Source: Lineus longissimus (Eukaryota > Nemertea > Pilidiophora > Heteronemertea > Lineidae). Taken from it: a stretch of DNA of 64,000 nt. Positions within the stretch are counted from its first letter, which is position 1; each line of letters opens with the position of its first letter. Shown here piece by piece: positions 37,662 through 48,502 of this stretch. The translations under genes were made by a program, and so were the position numbers. The notes beneath the pieces were generated by a model. It ran no database searches. It saw only the letters and a program-made list of their open reading frames with translations, and was not told the origin of the DNA. The stretch is from assembly GCF_910592395.1 (NCBI RefSeq), contig NC_088325.1, positions 14,448,109 through 14,512,108 of the forward strand, written 5' to 3'.

Positions 37662-40600
37662 GTAGGACGAACTCCCAATGCCCTCGAAGTTATCTTTTTG
37701 CGTCCTTAATCTGATCTTGTCGAAAAAACTCCATCCTGCCTGTGGGATTGGCGTTACTAGAAGGCAGTAAGTGCATCTTTCTAATCATTTGGTGTCCCGC
37801 TGTAGACGGATTTGAAATGTCTTAGGATAGAACGGGTGGACCCCCTACAATGCAACGGTCAAAATCCTAGGGCATGGGGGGGGGGGGGGGGGATCGTCGG
37901 AACGAATTCAGACATCGCATGTCAACTTTCTGTCTTTTGCGGCCTCAAGCGGTATAACGTTTCGAGGAAAGTTAGAAAAGTCGTCGTCTCTCTTGTTGCG
38001 TATAGTATGAGGACACTGACGCATATGGGGAGCAATCACACATATTCTACACCGGGACTATTCAGTTATTCTTGTTATAGCATCCTCTCAAAAGGCCTAT
38101 TGTTCCCTCTTCAAAATGTGTCGTTGATTCAAAGCGTGTTAAAATCATCGTCAGTACAAACTCTAAAGGCCTAATTAAGCTGATTGGCCTAATTAGCAAC
38201 TGTCTTGAGGAATTTCGACGGTGTTATTATCAGGGCACTCCAGAGTGAGAGGTGATATCCGTTGAGGACAATCAGGGATGGACACTGCCATCTTTAGTTC
38301 AATGCACTAGTTTGTCAATGCACTTATGAACGATACCCTAGGATATAGGATATACGTGTATACCGTTAACCCTCCTGTTACTAAAGTGATATCATTTCAT
38401 TTCGACGAAACTAATTATTAATAGATGACAGATATCCCATGAATAAGACGAGCAATTAGATAGTAATGACGGACTTTCATAATCCTTAGGTAAACAAAAA
38501 CCGGCTATTGTCGCTGATACAAAACTATGATATCGTTCTGACATGTCTAAACCCTATTACATAGGCTCTCTCAGGCCCGATATTTAGTCTAAAGTGACAT
38601 TAAGAATATAAGATTAAGCGATAAAACCATGACACAATGACAAATTCGTCTAACGTGCGTAGATTTGTTGTGTAATAAAACAAACAAGTTGTCATATTTT
38701 AATGAGCGCTAACATAAGTTAACCCTTCATCACAAGGACCAACTCATCCCTGGGTGGTGCTGGAGTCACTCCGGAGTTCGAATTGGTGGCTGGAAGTTTC
38801 GAGGCTAACTTCTTCTTACTCATGCTTTTAGTACCTGACGGTATTACCTATTTGCTTTTGCAGTAGCCCAAACGTTTGTCTTCATGGAACCAGTCAATAC
38901 TGTTGTCCAGGATGGATGCAGCTCTATCCGAACGGACCATGCACTCAGCGTAGGTATTCTGAGAAAAGAAGGACAAAAGATATTGAGTCCACTGGCAAGG
39001 TTATGTCGAGGCCAATCGGGTGCACTCAAATTGCTTCTCTGAGAAGCGGATAACGCCAGTGATATCGCATCCGTCCAGGTCTTGTTCCAACCACTGATGA
39101 CAATCGCGAATACATCCTTGACATCTTCAAGAATAAGTACTTTGCACTGTAAAGTAACCATTGCGGTGTAGCCTTGCACCGTCTCTTCGCCACAGAAAAG
39201 TGAATGATAATTCATCAACAAACTGGGTCAAAACGAGACTTCGTAGACCAGCCCTCTCTGTCCCGCTTTGAAATGCGCCATTAGCTTCCAAACTTCCCAA
39301 TAAACCAGGCATAACAATGCTGCGTCATTGCTCCTCCCGATTGGTGAGGCCAAAACTCATGTTCGAAACATTAGGAGTGGGCAGCTGTTAGCCAAAGAAG
39401 GATACTACTCGGGCCACCTGTATATTGCTTTGAACAGCCCCCCACGGCCCATCACCTCAAGAAATACACCTTAGTGTTTTCCTCAGCCTTTCTCTGCTTG
39501 TTTTAGCGATCTGTGAGGGTGTCTGCAGCGAGGGACGATGTATAGCCCCGAACTCGTGCCGCTGCCCTGATGGAGGAATACGTCATACATGTTTGGGAGA
39601 CACGGCCTCAACACATCAACGTAGGTTTTCATTCGGGGAACTGGCTCATTGCCACTTGCATGTCGAGGCCGTTCTAAGCCACTTTCAGTATGGAAACGCA
39701 AAATAAGGCTTTGTAAAACAGACCGTCCAAAACAGGTACTTCGACGACCATTTTGGATTTTGGCGGTCATCTTAAACATGAGGGGGAGGGCAGGGTGCTA
39801 CTTTTAGGAGAGAATATAGGTCTACATCTACATGGTTCTCTGGAAAGGAAAAATGTTGTTTTACCAGACTCTGGCCTGTTTAGTTTTCAAACGATGTGCT
39901 TTTATTGCTGCAGGTCAGGTGAATGCTGATGACACGAAGACAGCCTGCGAAGACCTTAGATGTCATCAGCATTGCTCCGTCCACTTCGACAAAGCATTCT
40001 GTTCGTGTCTGCGAGGTTATCATCTCGGGATAGACAGGAGGCATTGCCAAGGTAAGGTCAAAGGACGGTCACACAGCCGTGAGGCCATTGGGGATCCTAC
40101 TCATTCAACAAAGCGGTCTTCTCCTGTCTTCCTTCCACAGGGCGGGCAAGTCCCCAATCTTGAGTCCGTCCAGTCTTTGGTATAAAACAGGAAAAACCTT
40201 CAGAAATCGTCGTCGATGAAGTACATTTGCGCACTCAGTACTTAATCATTCATAGCTCTTCGTAAAGGTTGCTAAACCTGCCAATATCTCGGTTACCAGA
40301 CCACCATAAATGACTTGGCCACTATGATATGACGTACCACCAGCGTACGGTGTATATTATAAACGGCATCTGGATGAGCGTCGTACAAAATGACGACTTA
40401 ATATTCTGACAGGTATGATTTGGTAAACATCTTCCTTTCTTTTCACAGACATCAACGAATGCCATAGTCACAATGTTCCGTGTCACCAACGGTGCGTCAA
40501 TACTCCAGGAAGCTTCCGGTGTTCCTGCTTCGAAGGCCACGTGCTGACCTCCAACGGGAGGACCTGTAGACGAGTTGATGATCATTCAAGTGAGTCAAGA

Positions 40601-42763
40601 TGTACACCCTGTTTTTTGTTTAATATCACTTGGCATCATTGTACCTATCTGCGTAGGCCTACATCCAGTGAACATGCAGTGCAGGACTGCCAGTTAAACC
40701 TTTAGTCCTGAAGTTGATTCCAACAAAAACCTTTAAACCACTATTTCATTTTCATGGTTTCCCGTTCAATATTTCTTTTTACAAATCTATTTATAGTTGA
40801 CGGTGCATGCAAGGGCGGTGCTTGCGAAGAGAAAACGAGTGACGTTCAGTCCGACACACCAGGCAGTCGCCAATCAAGCGCATGGACAAATTTCCGGCCA
40901 AACACATTGGTCAACCAGCGTCACGTGATCAATGGAGGTCAAGGCCAGCCGCTCTTTACAGATGATGAGTTTCAGAAGGTTTTCGGGGACTACTTTCGTG
41001 GCTCGAGTATGGAGAGTGAACATGACAGATCGCGAATTGGTCGAAGCACAGCAACCATGCGGCGGAACTCTCCGCAGAGTTTTGTTGGGAGATCACAGCA
41101 TCCAATACAGTCCGAAGTGCGATCAAATTCGGAGAGAAGAGTGCCTGTTGTCGAGTTTAGGAGGGGCAGCAGTGTTGTCCAAGCCAGTCTTCACACTGGC
41201 AGGCAACAGGGACAGACATCGACAAACCAAAAGACCTATGGGCAGACGTCCAGTGGAACACAAGGGTATCAGTATCCGTCTCAATATCCTCCACGCAACA
41301 GGCAAGGTTACCCCTCGCGCAGCTCTCAGTCCAACCCAGGATACACCCAGAGCTCGAGACCTACTCATCAAAGTTCATTCAACGCCCAAGGTTCTAGAAA
41401 CTACCGACAGAGACCTTCGCAGGGTTCGAGTACTCAAGGCCAGAGCTCTTCAAGCAGCCATAGCTCACGGCTGGACCCGGGGCAGCATCTGAGTTTCACA
41501 AATGGTCGTGCATCAGTCTCTGTTGGCCTGCACCACACCTTTGATCCAACGAACCAGGGTCAAGGTGAAAGGAGCACGGGGTACCAAGGTCAGGGACAAG
41601 GTAGCACGGGGTACCAAAGTGAAAGGAACACGGGGTATCAAGGTCAGCGGAGCACGAGATACCAAGGTCAAAGGAGCATGGGGTACCAAGATCAGGGTCA
41701 GGGGAGCACGGGGTACCAAGGTCAAGGTCAAAGGAGCACGGGGTACCAAGGTCAAGGTCAGGGGAGCAGAACATATAATGGAAACTCTGGGCGAGGTACC
41801 AGTGCTCTCTCCGGAGGAAGTTTTATAAACTCTGGTAGCAGAGGTAGGGACCAGCGAGGTTCCCCAGTCAGTGGCTTCGACGGGAGACGGGCCGGATCCC
41901 AGGGATCTACCAACAGTGGGTACCACCAAGGTTACCACCAAGGTTCATCTGACATTGGTATTGGCCGCTACGATGAATCATCGGGAAATTACAGAGGACG
42001 AGCCACTAGCAACTTTAGAGGGACAGGGAGGGATTCCCGTGGCTCTTTCGGATTGGGCAGTGTTAGTCAAGGTTCAGCGGGAACTACCTTCAGAGGACCA
42101 GAGCCAAATTATCGCGGATCCGCAACAAGTAGTTTCGAAGGCTCCGAGAGCCCAAGATCGATGAACAACATGGGAACTTTCCCAAGCAGGGACGGGAGAC
42201 GTGGATCTCTGGGACAATATTTTCTAAACGATGGCAGGACATTGGTCAATCAGAGAACTGGTGAAGTCAGCAGTAAGACTGCCGCACGCAATCCTTTCCC
42301 TGATCTTTCAGACGGTAACAGGAGAGTTTTGATTGACACGAGCAGACAGTTCTCCAGTCCACAGTCTGCTTCAGCACAGTATCAAGCCGGTACAGGGTTG
42401 CGGGCTGGAGGTGGTAGCCCTGAGAATCCAAGTGGGTCATCTTTCCGATCGGTTCCATCCCAGGTTCAAGGTGGTACTCAATTTCTCGGAAGCAATGCAC
42501 AGTTCCAAGGTCAATTTCCTGGCGGAGCAAACAAGTTTCAGCCAAATAGTAACGGACAGATACCATTTGCTTCTGAGGGAAATACATTTGTCGATACCAG
42601 CAAGCAATTTTCCAGTGTGGGCCAACCAGGAATTCCTCCGGATGGTTTCCCATTCCAAAGCAATCAACAGGGCAGGTTAGGGAGGCAGTACATTCAGCTC
42701 CCTGACGGCCGTTTCGTTGAGGACACGTCAGGAAGAGCTATTCAAAGTCAATTTCAAGTACAA

Positions 42764-42796
<33 letters not shown>

Positions 42797-45700
42797 TGTC
42801 TCGGTACAGGAAATGTAAATGGCGTCCAGACACAAAATGGCGGCTGTGGAAGTGGGGCACAGAGTGGCAGTAGCGGACCAGGAGGAGCCGTGGTCGATCT
42901 TAGTAAAGACGGAAGGCCGTATACAGACCCCAATGCCCAGTTATTCCAGCCAGAAGTCGACAAGATCCCGACATGTGGGAATTCAGGGCAGGCTGGAAAT
43001 GGACAGACTGGTGGATGCGCTAATTCGAAGGGACCTGCTAACCGAGGAGCAAACTGGAACCCATCGTATGAACAGTTAACAAATTGGAATGATTTCGGTC
43101 AGTTCATGGGGCAAGGGGGTGTCCAAGGATTAAAACAAGGTCAAGGACAACAACGTGTCGGATGTGGAGGAGCCGCTGGACAACCAAATTGGAACGTTGA
43201 CGTAGGGCGATGGCAACAGCCAATAGGACCGCTTCCATACGGGCCGGTGAATTGTAACGGAGGAGCAAATGGGGGACGACTGCCATGTGGAACGAATGGA
43301 GAAGTCAGCTGTACAGGACCAGGGTACGAAACCGATCTTCCCACTGGGGGAAATAGTGGGGTAGGCGGTCAGCTGCCGTGTGGTGCCCGCGGAGAGACAA
43401 GTTGCACGGGGCCAAATGGTCAACCAATAAATGGGCAAGTAAATGGTCAGCTTCCTTGTGGGAGCAATGGAGAGACGAGCTGCACCGGGCCTCAGTTCGG
43501 TTCCCAACTATCAGGAAATCAGTTTGGAGGGTCTCAAATTCGAAAATCCACCGTGGATCAATCAGGTACTTACCCTGGAATCGGTCGCAGTACAGTGATT
43601 GAAAATCCCAATGGCTTCCCTATAGACATGGGCTCAATGAAAACTGGAGGCAACACTAATGGATTCCTAATCGATTCTGGAGATGGAAATGGCAATGGAT
43701 TCCCGACTGACTCAGGAAATGGAAATGGCAATGGATTCCCTATTGACTCTGGAAATGGAAATGGCAATGGATTCCCGACTGACTCAGGAAATGGAAATGG
43801 CAATGGATTCCCTATTGACTCTGGAAATGGAAATGGCAATGGGTTCCCTATTGACTCTGGAAATGGATTTCCAAGTTCATCTATTGACACAGGAACAGAG
43901 GGTGATTCTCGCTTGGGAACTTTCCCAATTGAAATCGACATGACTGGAAAGTCGCTAGATGGGGGTACCAGTTCCAATATCCCTGGTGAAGGTACCTTCC
44001 CGGAAGGCACAGACAGGAGGGTACCCGAAGATCTCACATTCCCTACAGAAAGTAGCAATGTTAGAGGAAGTGACGTCATCGGCGGGAATTGGCCAAGTGG
44101 AATACCACATTCTAGCGGAGGCACCAGAGGTAGGAAACTGTTGAAGATGTTAGCCTACGGTCTTTCCAAGTAAGGCTTGCTTAACCTCGTAGAAAGGAGC
44201 TCAAGCCATTGCAGTCATCTTAATCTGTATCGCATAAAGCATGATACAACACCTGTGAAAGCCTTAGAATCGTTCAAATTGATAGTCGTTTTCTTCTGCG
44301 TAGATTGATGCGCGAAAAAGTCGTGTTTTTTAGTATGTAGTTTCCCGATGACATCCAGATTTATTAGAAATAAACTTGATTTTACTTGTTTTTAGTCAAA
44401 CCTATGGTAATCGACCGCATCGTGGAGTTCAGAGCGCAAGTACCTCAATTCGGCGGCGAGGAAGGACCACAAAGGGGCGACATCCAAGTCGGGAAAGATT
44501 CATTCAACTCTAGGAACGTAAGGATCACGGCTAACGGAGCCTCCATATTATGTACTGGACCAGCATGCAGGGGACAGGTACAAATTGGAGACCCAGAGAA
44601 AAATATTTTGCTCAGAATGTCAAGGGAACCCAGTTAAGGTCTTACTGAAAATCGTGGCACATGCTGGAAGCCAGACATCTCGACAGAGGCATTTCACGTG
44701 GCGCTATCGCCCATGGTCTCTGTGATATCACGCTGCGCTGTGTAGTGATCAAGGCCCTAAGCGATATGCGCCACGTAACTCCTTCTGTGAAAATAGGTAT
44801 TTGGGTTGGTGATGTTAGAGGTATGGCTGCTGTCAAAAAGAAGCTCACTGGCCTCAGCAACAAGGAGATGGTTGCACTGGACTTCTACCATAAATGAAAG
44901 TTAACGTGTCTGTGCTGAAGTTCCGCCATCGGAGGCCCAGGCTTCATTACAAGTTTTCAATCAGTGGTTTCGATACATCGGTTCAGGCGGGTGATACTGC
45001 GATGCTATCTGTTTTAGGTCCTTTCTTTTGCAGCTCGAAGGTCAGGGAGATGGCGCACTCTCTTTCCAGTGTCCCCGTGGGAAGGTCCCCCGCCTGACCA
45101 AGCATGGCATTGCCTGCATGCTCCTGGAAGACCTTGAGGAGCCCGCCTGCAAGCCGCAGTGTGCCAACGGAGGGACGTGCCAAGAAGGGAAGTGTGTGTG
45201 TCCGCCAGGGATTACTGGCCCAACTTGCAATTACGGTAAGCCAGGAGGAAGTAACGTAGGAGGGAAGTTGCTACCTTTATCCAATGAACCTCCCTCCAAA
45301 GTCATTTCATCTCGGGTGAGCCCAAAACTGTTTTGGATGTAGTTCGACCGGACATTTTACAGTCAAGTGTTCTACGACAATATTCCCATCTACGGATGCT
45401 GTTTGAGTTATGAAAGGTCTGCAGTCCGATCGTTGTGGTCGTCAGTACAACTCAGGTGCATCCAGCAAGTAGCCAATGTAATGTAGTTTAGGGCGACAGT
45501 GGTATTGGCAGCTCAGTTCGTCATTTTACTGTGATGTAGAAGTAACTTCAGCAACCACACTTTTTATGCTTACAATGTTCGTTTCGGCCTGTCCTTCCAG
45601 ATATTGACGAATGCACCATCCTGTCAACCACTGCCCAGCGCTGCCCTTTCAAGTGCGAGAACACATTTGGTAGCTACCGGTGCGTCTGTCCGCCCGGCCA

Positions 45701-47204
45701 GACTCTCAACTCAGACGGCAGGTCATGTAAAAGTAAGTTAGATGATCAAATCACTGTTCGTCTGGTGTAAGATGATGATGACAACACCTTAGTCGTAGTG
45801 AACTAAGGCCTGGGCCCGGTTGTTCAAAGCTCGGCTATCTGCTCAGTGACCTGCCGGTTGTTTGGCAGCCATAAACAAGATGATACAAGATCCCAGCAAA
45901 ATCCTTACGTGAGTTCGAAATAGACAGGTGACTGCGTTCTAGACCATCGTCTGCCTGACAAAGCTTACCTAAAACCAGTTAAACATACATAATTCATCTT
46001 TTCAGCGGTGGAGTGTTTTCCAAAATGCATGAACAAGGGCAAATGCGTTGAAGGAACGTGTGAGTGTCCACGAGAATTCATGGGAAGGTACTGCCAGTCT
46101 GACGTCAATGAGTGTAAGAATGATTCGTCTCTGTGCCAGTTCTACTGCAGGAATACGTTTGGTGGCTATGTCTGCCTCTGTCCGCCTGGCTCAAGATTAC
46201 AGCCGGATAAAAGATCATGCACGCGTAAGTATGCAGCAGTATCCTATCCTGGGATCCATCACCACTATTTCGCATCTTCATCTATATCAGGGAATGAAGA
46301 GGGGCTTGGGAAACCTTCTTATTCATGATCAGTTACATCGTAGTACAATCAAGACGGTGTAGGCAGCGTAATATCACACAGCGTAATGTCTTTGAATCTT
46401 GTTTTTAACATAGATTTGTTCAAAATTAAGATGACGTCGGATAGTATGCATCCCTTTAAATTACCAGAGTGGCAATAGTGATTAGATTCATGTCACACTG
46501 GCCATCACAAGGCACCTTTTGCTAATAGCAGTGCTGTACCGGCACCGATATCATATAGTATGTGCATTTATCTTTTAGTTTTAGTCTTGATCTCTTTGCT
46601 ATCTCTCAACAGAAGAGACGTGTCCCCACGAGTGTCAAAAGGGTGGTGTATGTGTAAAAGGCCGATGTCGCTGTCCTCCAGGATACCATGGTCTCACATG
46701 TCAACTTGGTAAGTCAGCATTGAAATCACATTCTGAAGTAGCAGTGAATTTAAAGTGACAACTTTGGGCAAGGGATTAAGGTGGCGAGGAGGATGGAGAT
46801 ATTTCAACAATCCTTTTTGGAGATGTCACGGCCCAGCTGCAAGCAATTTTCATTATAAAATATCAACATATCTCATGCAAAAGTTGTTCCTTTAAGATTT
46901 GTAAAAAAGGGAACGTGTATGGAGAAGGAGGTAACTTCGCTCGACCAGGCGTATGCCTTTGATGGGGCGAGTTTAGTCTGCAAGTCTCATCGATTTGCTC
47001 AAGGTCGAGGACCCCTTGTAAAACAGATCTACTTTTTTTCCCGCAGACATCAACGAATGCACGCACTTTAAGCCCTGTAGCCACGAGTGCATCAATTCGA
47101 TCGGGAGTTTCTCCTGCCATTGCCCTGAAGGATTAGTTCTCAAATACGACGCTAGGACCTGTCAGAACGCAACCCTTGCTGCAGCGGATCTGGATATGAA
47201 ATAG
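37486..47204 (+). CDS. Large secreted EGF protein with a giant Gln/Gly/Ser-rich repetitive exon
   Basis: Exons: 37486-37661 (signal peptide), 39507-39620, 39914-40051, 40449-40589, 40797-44129, 44396-44577, 45034-45235, 45601-45732, 46006-46224, 46613-46708 and 47047-47204. From the second exon on, the phases agree (mostly phase 1), giving about 1570 residues. The order is two EGF modules, a calcium-binding EGF (DINEC), an 1111-codon low-complexity exon and a short unique domain. Alternating plain EGF (CxNGGTCxxGxCxCPPG type) and calcium-binding EGF (DIDEC, DVNEC, DINEC) modules follow to the TAG at 47204. It has no transmembrane segment. An extracellular matrix, shell-matrix or adhesive role is inferred from composition only. 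The first exon ends in phase 2 but the next needs phase 1, so a small exon is missing or exon 1 belongs elsewhere. Confidence 0.75.
37662..39506 (+). other. First intron region of the EGF gene
   Basis: It holds a G-homopolymer (about 37868-37883) and no open segment I can link to either side. Minus-strand frames at 38844-39312 lack recognisable domains. Confidence 0.4.
41560..41775 (+). repeat. In-frame GYQGQ coding repeat
   Basis: Imperfect short repeats of AGCACGGGGTACCAAGGTCA encode STGYQGQ with variants. Unit length varies in multiples of three, so the frame is kept. Confidence 0.85.
43270..43492 (+). repeat. LPCGxxGExSCTGP coding repeat, three copies
   Basis: Three spaced copies with two cysteines each (LPCGTNGEVSCTGP, LPCGARGETSCTGP, LPCGSNGETSCTGP) are separated by Gly/Asn-rich linkers. 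The regular cysteine pairs could form local disulfide loops or cross-links. Confidence 0.85.
43660..43880 (+). repeat. GNGNGFPxDS coding repeat, 36-bp unit
   Basis: About five to six copies of a 12-residue unit (GNGNGNGFPIDS or with T for I). T and I forms mostly alternate, which suggests expansion as a two-unit block. Confidence 0.9.
44578..45033 (+). other. Intron or alternative coding segment within the EGF gene
   Basis: The predicted donor at 44578 (CAG/GTACAA) is not ideal. Read through, the frame continues to a TAA at 44637. Beyond it, long open stretches persist in shifting frames to about 44950, which looks like a coding segment with frame breaks or a missed exon. I could not build a single open exon. 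Confidence 0.35.
46750..46895. mobile_element. MITE-like element related to 14271-14545
   Basis: It begins TTAAAGTGACAACTTTGGGC and ends in an inverted copy, TGCAAAAGTTGTTCCTTTAA. The right end matches that of the 14271-14545 element. It lies in the last-but-one intron of the EGF gene. Confidence 0.65.
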
Positions 47205-48502
47205 CGACGTCATTTCAGCAGGAAGGCGTCTGCTTTCAGGACCTGTTGGCATTGACAATAAAAAAGAACTTCCACGAGGGTGGTTCAGAATTCACCAGCT
47301 AGCAGAGATGAGAATCGATTTTCTGTTGGTCTTCACGTTATCACTGGCTTTAACTACGCAGTAGTTAGACACTAAATGATACCTTTTCTGTAAAAATCTT
47401 TTTTCATTGTATAAATTCGGTTGAAGTACAGCAATGCTGGTAGTCAGTCAGGAGGATATTTTTGTATGATACGCGTTCGCATTGCCCTATTACGCGCTGC
47501 GCTTTGTATAGTCTTCACGAATATATCACCGTTTTAAATGTTGTGTAGATATTTTAAAATGAAATACACATATGATAAAAATATCATGTTTGCTTGCAAA
47601 AAGGTAGCTACCCTTTTTATTTGCTATGTGCAGAGAAGACCACCGTACTTGGAGTTTGTGTGTCTCGATATAGGCCAACCTCATAAAGACCTCACTTTGC
47701 CAGTACAAGATTCAGACAGCCAGGCACGATTCGTCGTAAAGCACATGCAAAACCTGACAACTTATGATAACGGAATATAGCAAAGTCCCTGGAGCACCGA
47801 GGAGGCAACGATCCACTGCAATAACTGAAAATGGTACTGTCCTTCGCATCAGGATATATCATTCTCAGTGTGACAGTCATCGCCGTAGGCAATGTCACAT
47901 CCATCGTCGTCTTTTGAAGGACGAGTCGCCTTCAGGACGCTACGGTTCAGTATCTCAGCGTGATGCCGTTATCCGACCTGGGCGTCCTGGTCGTATAAAT
48001 GGCGTTTCAAGAACATGATTGACATTGGGAAATTTACACTTGGAGCCTACAGATGCGGCAGTTCAGGTATAGCACACCGAATGATGTGGTTTTTCAACAA
48101 AGATGACAACGATACGACTGCTAGTAAAACGTATAATTATGAACAAGATAAAGTAACATCTTCTTACGAAACGATCGAAAACTTTTAACGGGGAAAAAGA
48201 CAAAGAAAAATTTAAACACAACTTGAACCAAACTCGACTATAACAGAACAGTGCGATGAATGATCAAAATATGATATGCCCACATCGAATCGTTGCCGAC
48301 TTCTCGAAAAGGTCTGTTTTGTGCCTTGAAGTTTTACCAGTCTGAATGGCAGGTCTTCCAGGTTCTACTGTTACTACTGCTACTACTGTTCTACTAAGTC
48401 ATTCTTACTAACGATACGGTACCATACTCATTTTTCTGAGACTAAATGGCAATAGGTGTAATCATAGTCACGTGTTTCAATAACCTCGTGCTCAAGTTCA
48501 AG
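47205..48502. other. Convergent 3' ends of the EGF gene and the LDLa receptor gene
   Basis: The EGF gene ends at 47204 on the plus strand and the LDLa receptor ends at 48503 on the minus strand, so both 3' UTRs share this 1.3 kb. No further gene is seen. Confidence 0.55.
47257..47262 (+). promoter_or_regulatory. Candidate poly(A) signal AATAAA for the EGF gene
   Basis: AATAAA lies about 50 bases after the stop codon. A longer 3' UTR is equally possible. Confidence 0.4.

Larger units (their letters stand above)
40797..44129 (+). other. Giant 3333-bp exon, Gln/Gly/Ser/Asn-rich
   Basis: After the cysteine-containing start DGACKGGACEE, the exon encodes Ser/Gln/Arg-rich sequence. A STGYQGQGQ-type array follows (about 41560-41770), then blocks with VDTS and IDTS motifs. 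Next come repeats of LPCGxxGExSCTGP (43270-43490) and a GNGNGFPxDS array (43660-43880). The length is exactly divisible by three with phase 1 at both ends, so the exon could be skipped without a frameshift. Confidence 0.85.

Noticed and set aside
40932-41492. 186-codon plus-strand frame overlapping the giant exon
   Set aside because: It overlaps a much longer frame that joins in phase with EGF exons on both sides.
43570-44124. 184-codon minus-strand frame rich in PESIGNPLPFP
   Set aside because: It is the complement of the GNGNGFPxDS array; the repeat period keeps the opposite strand open.
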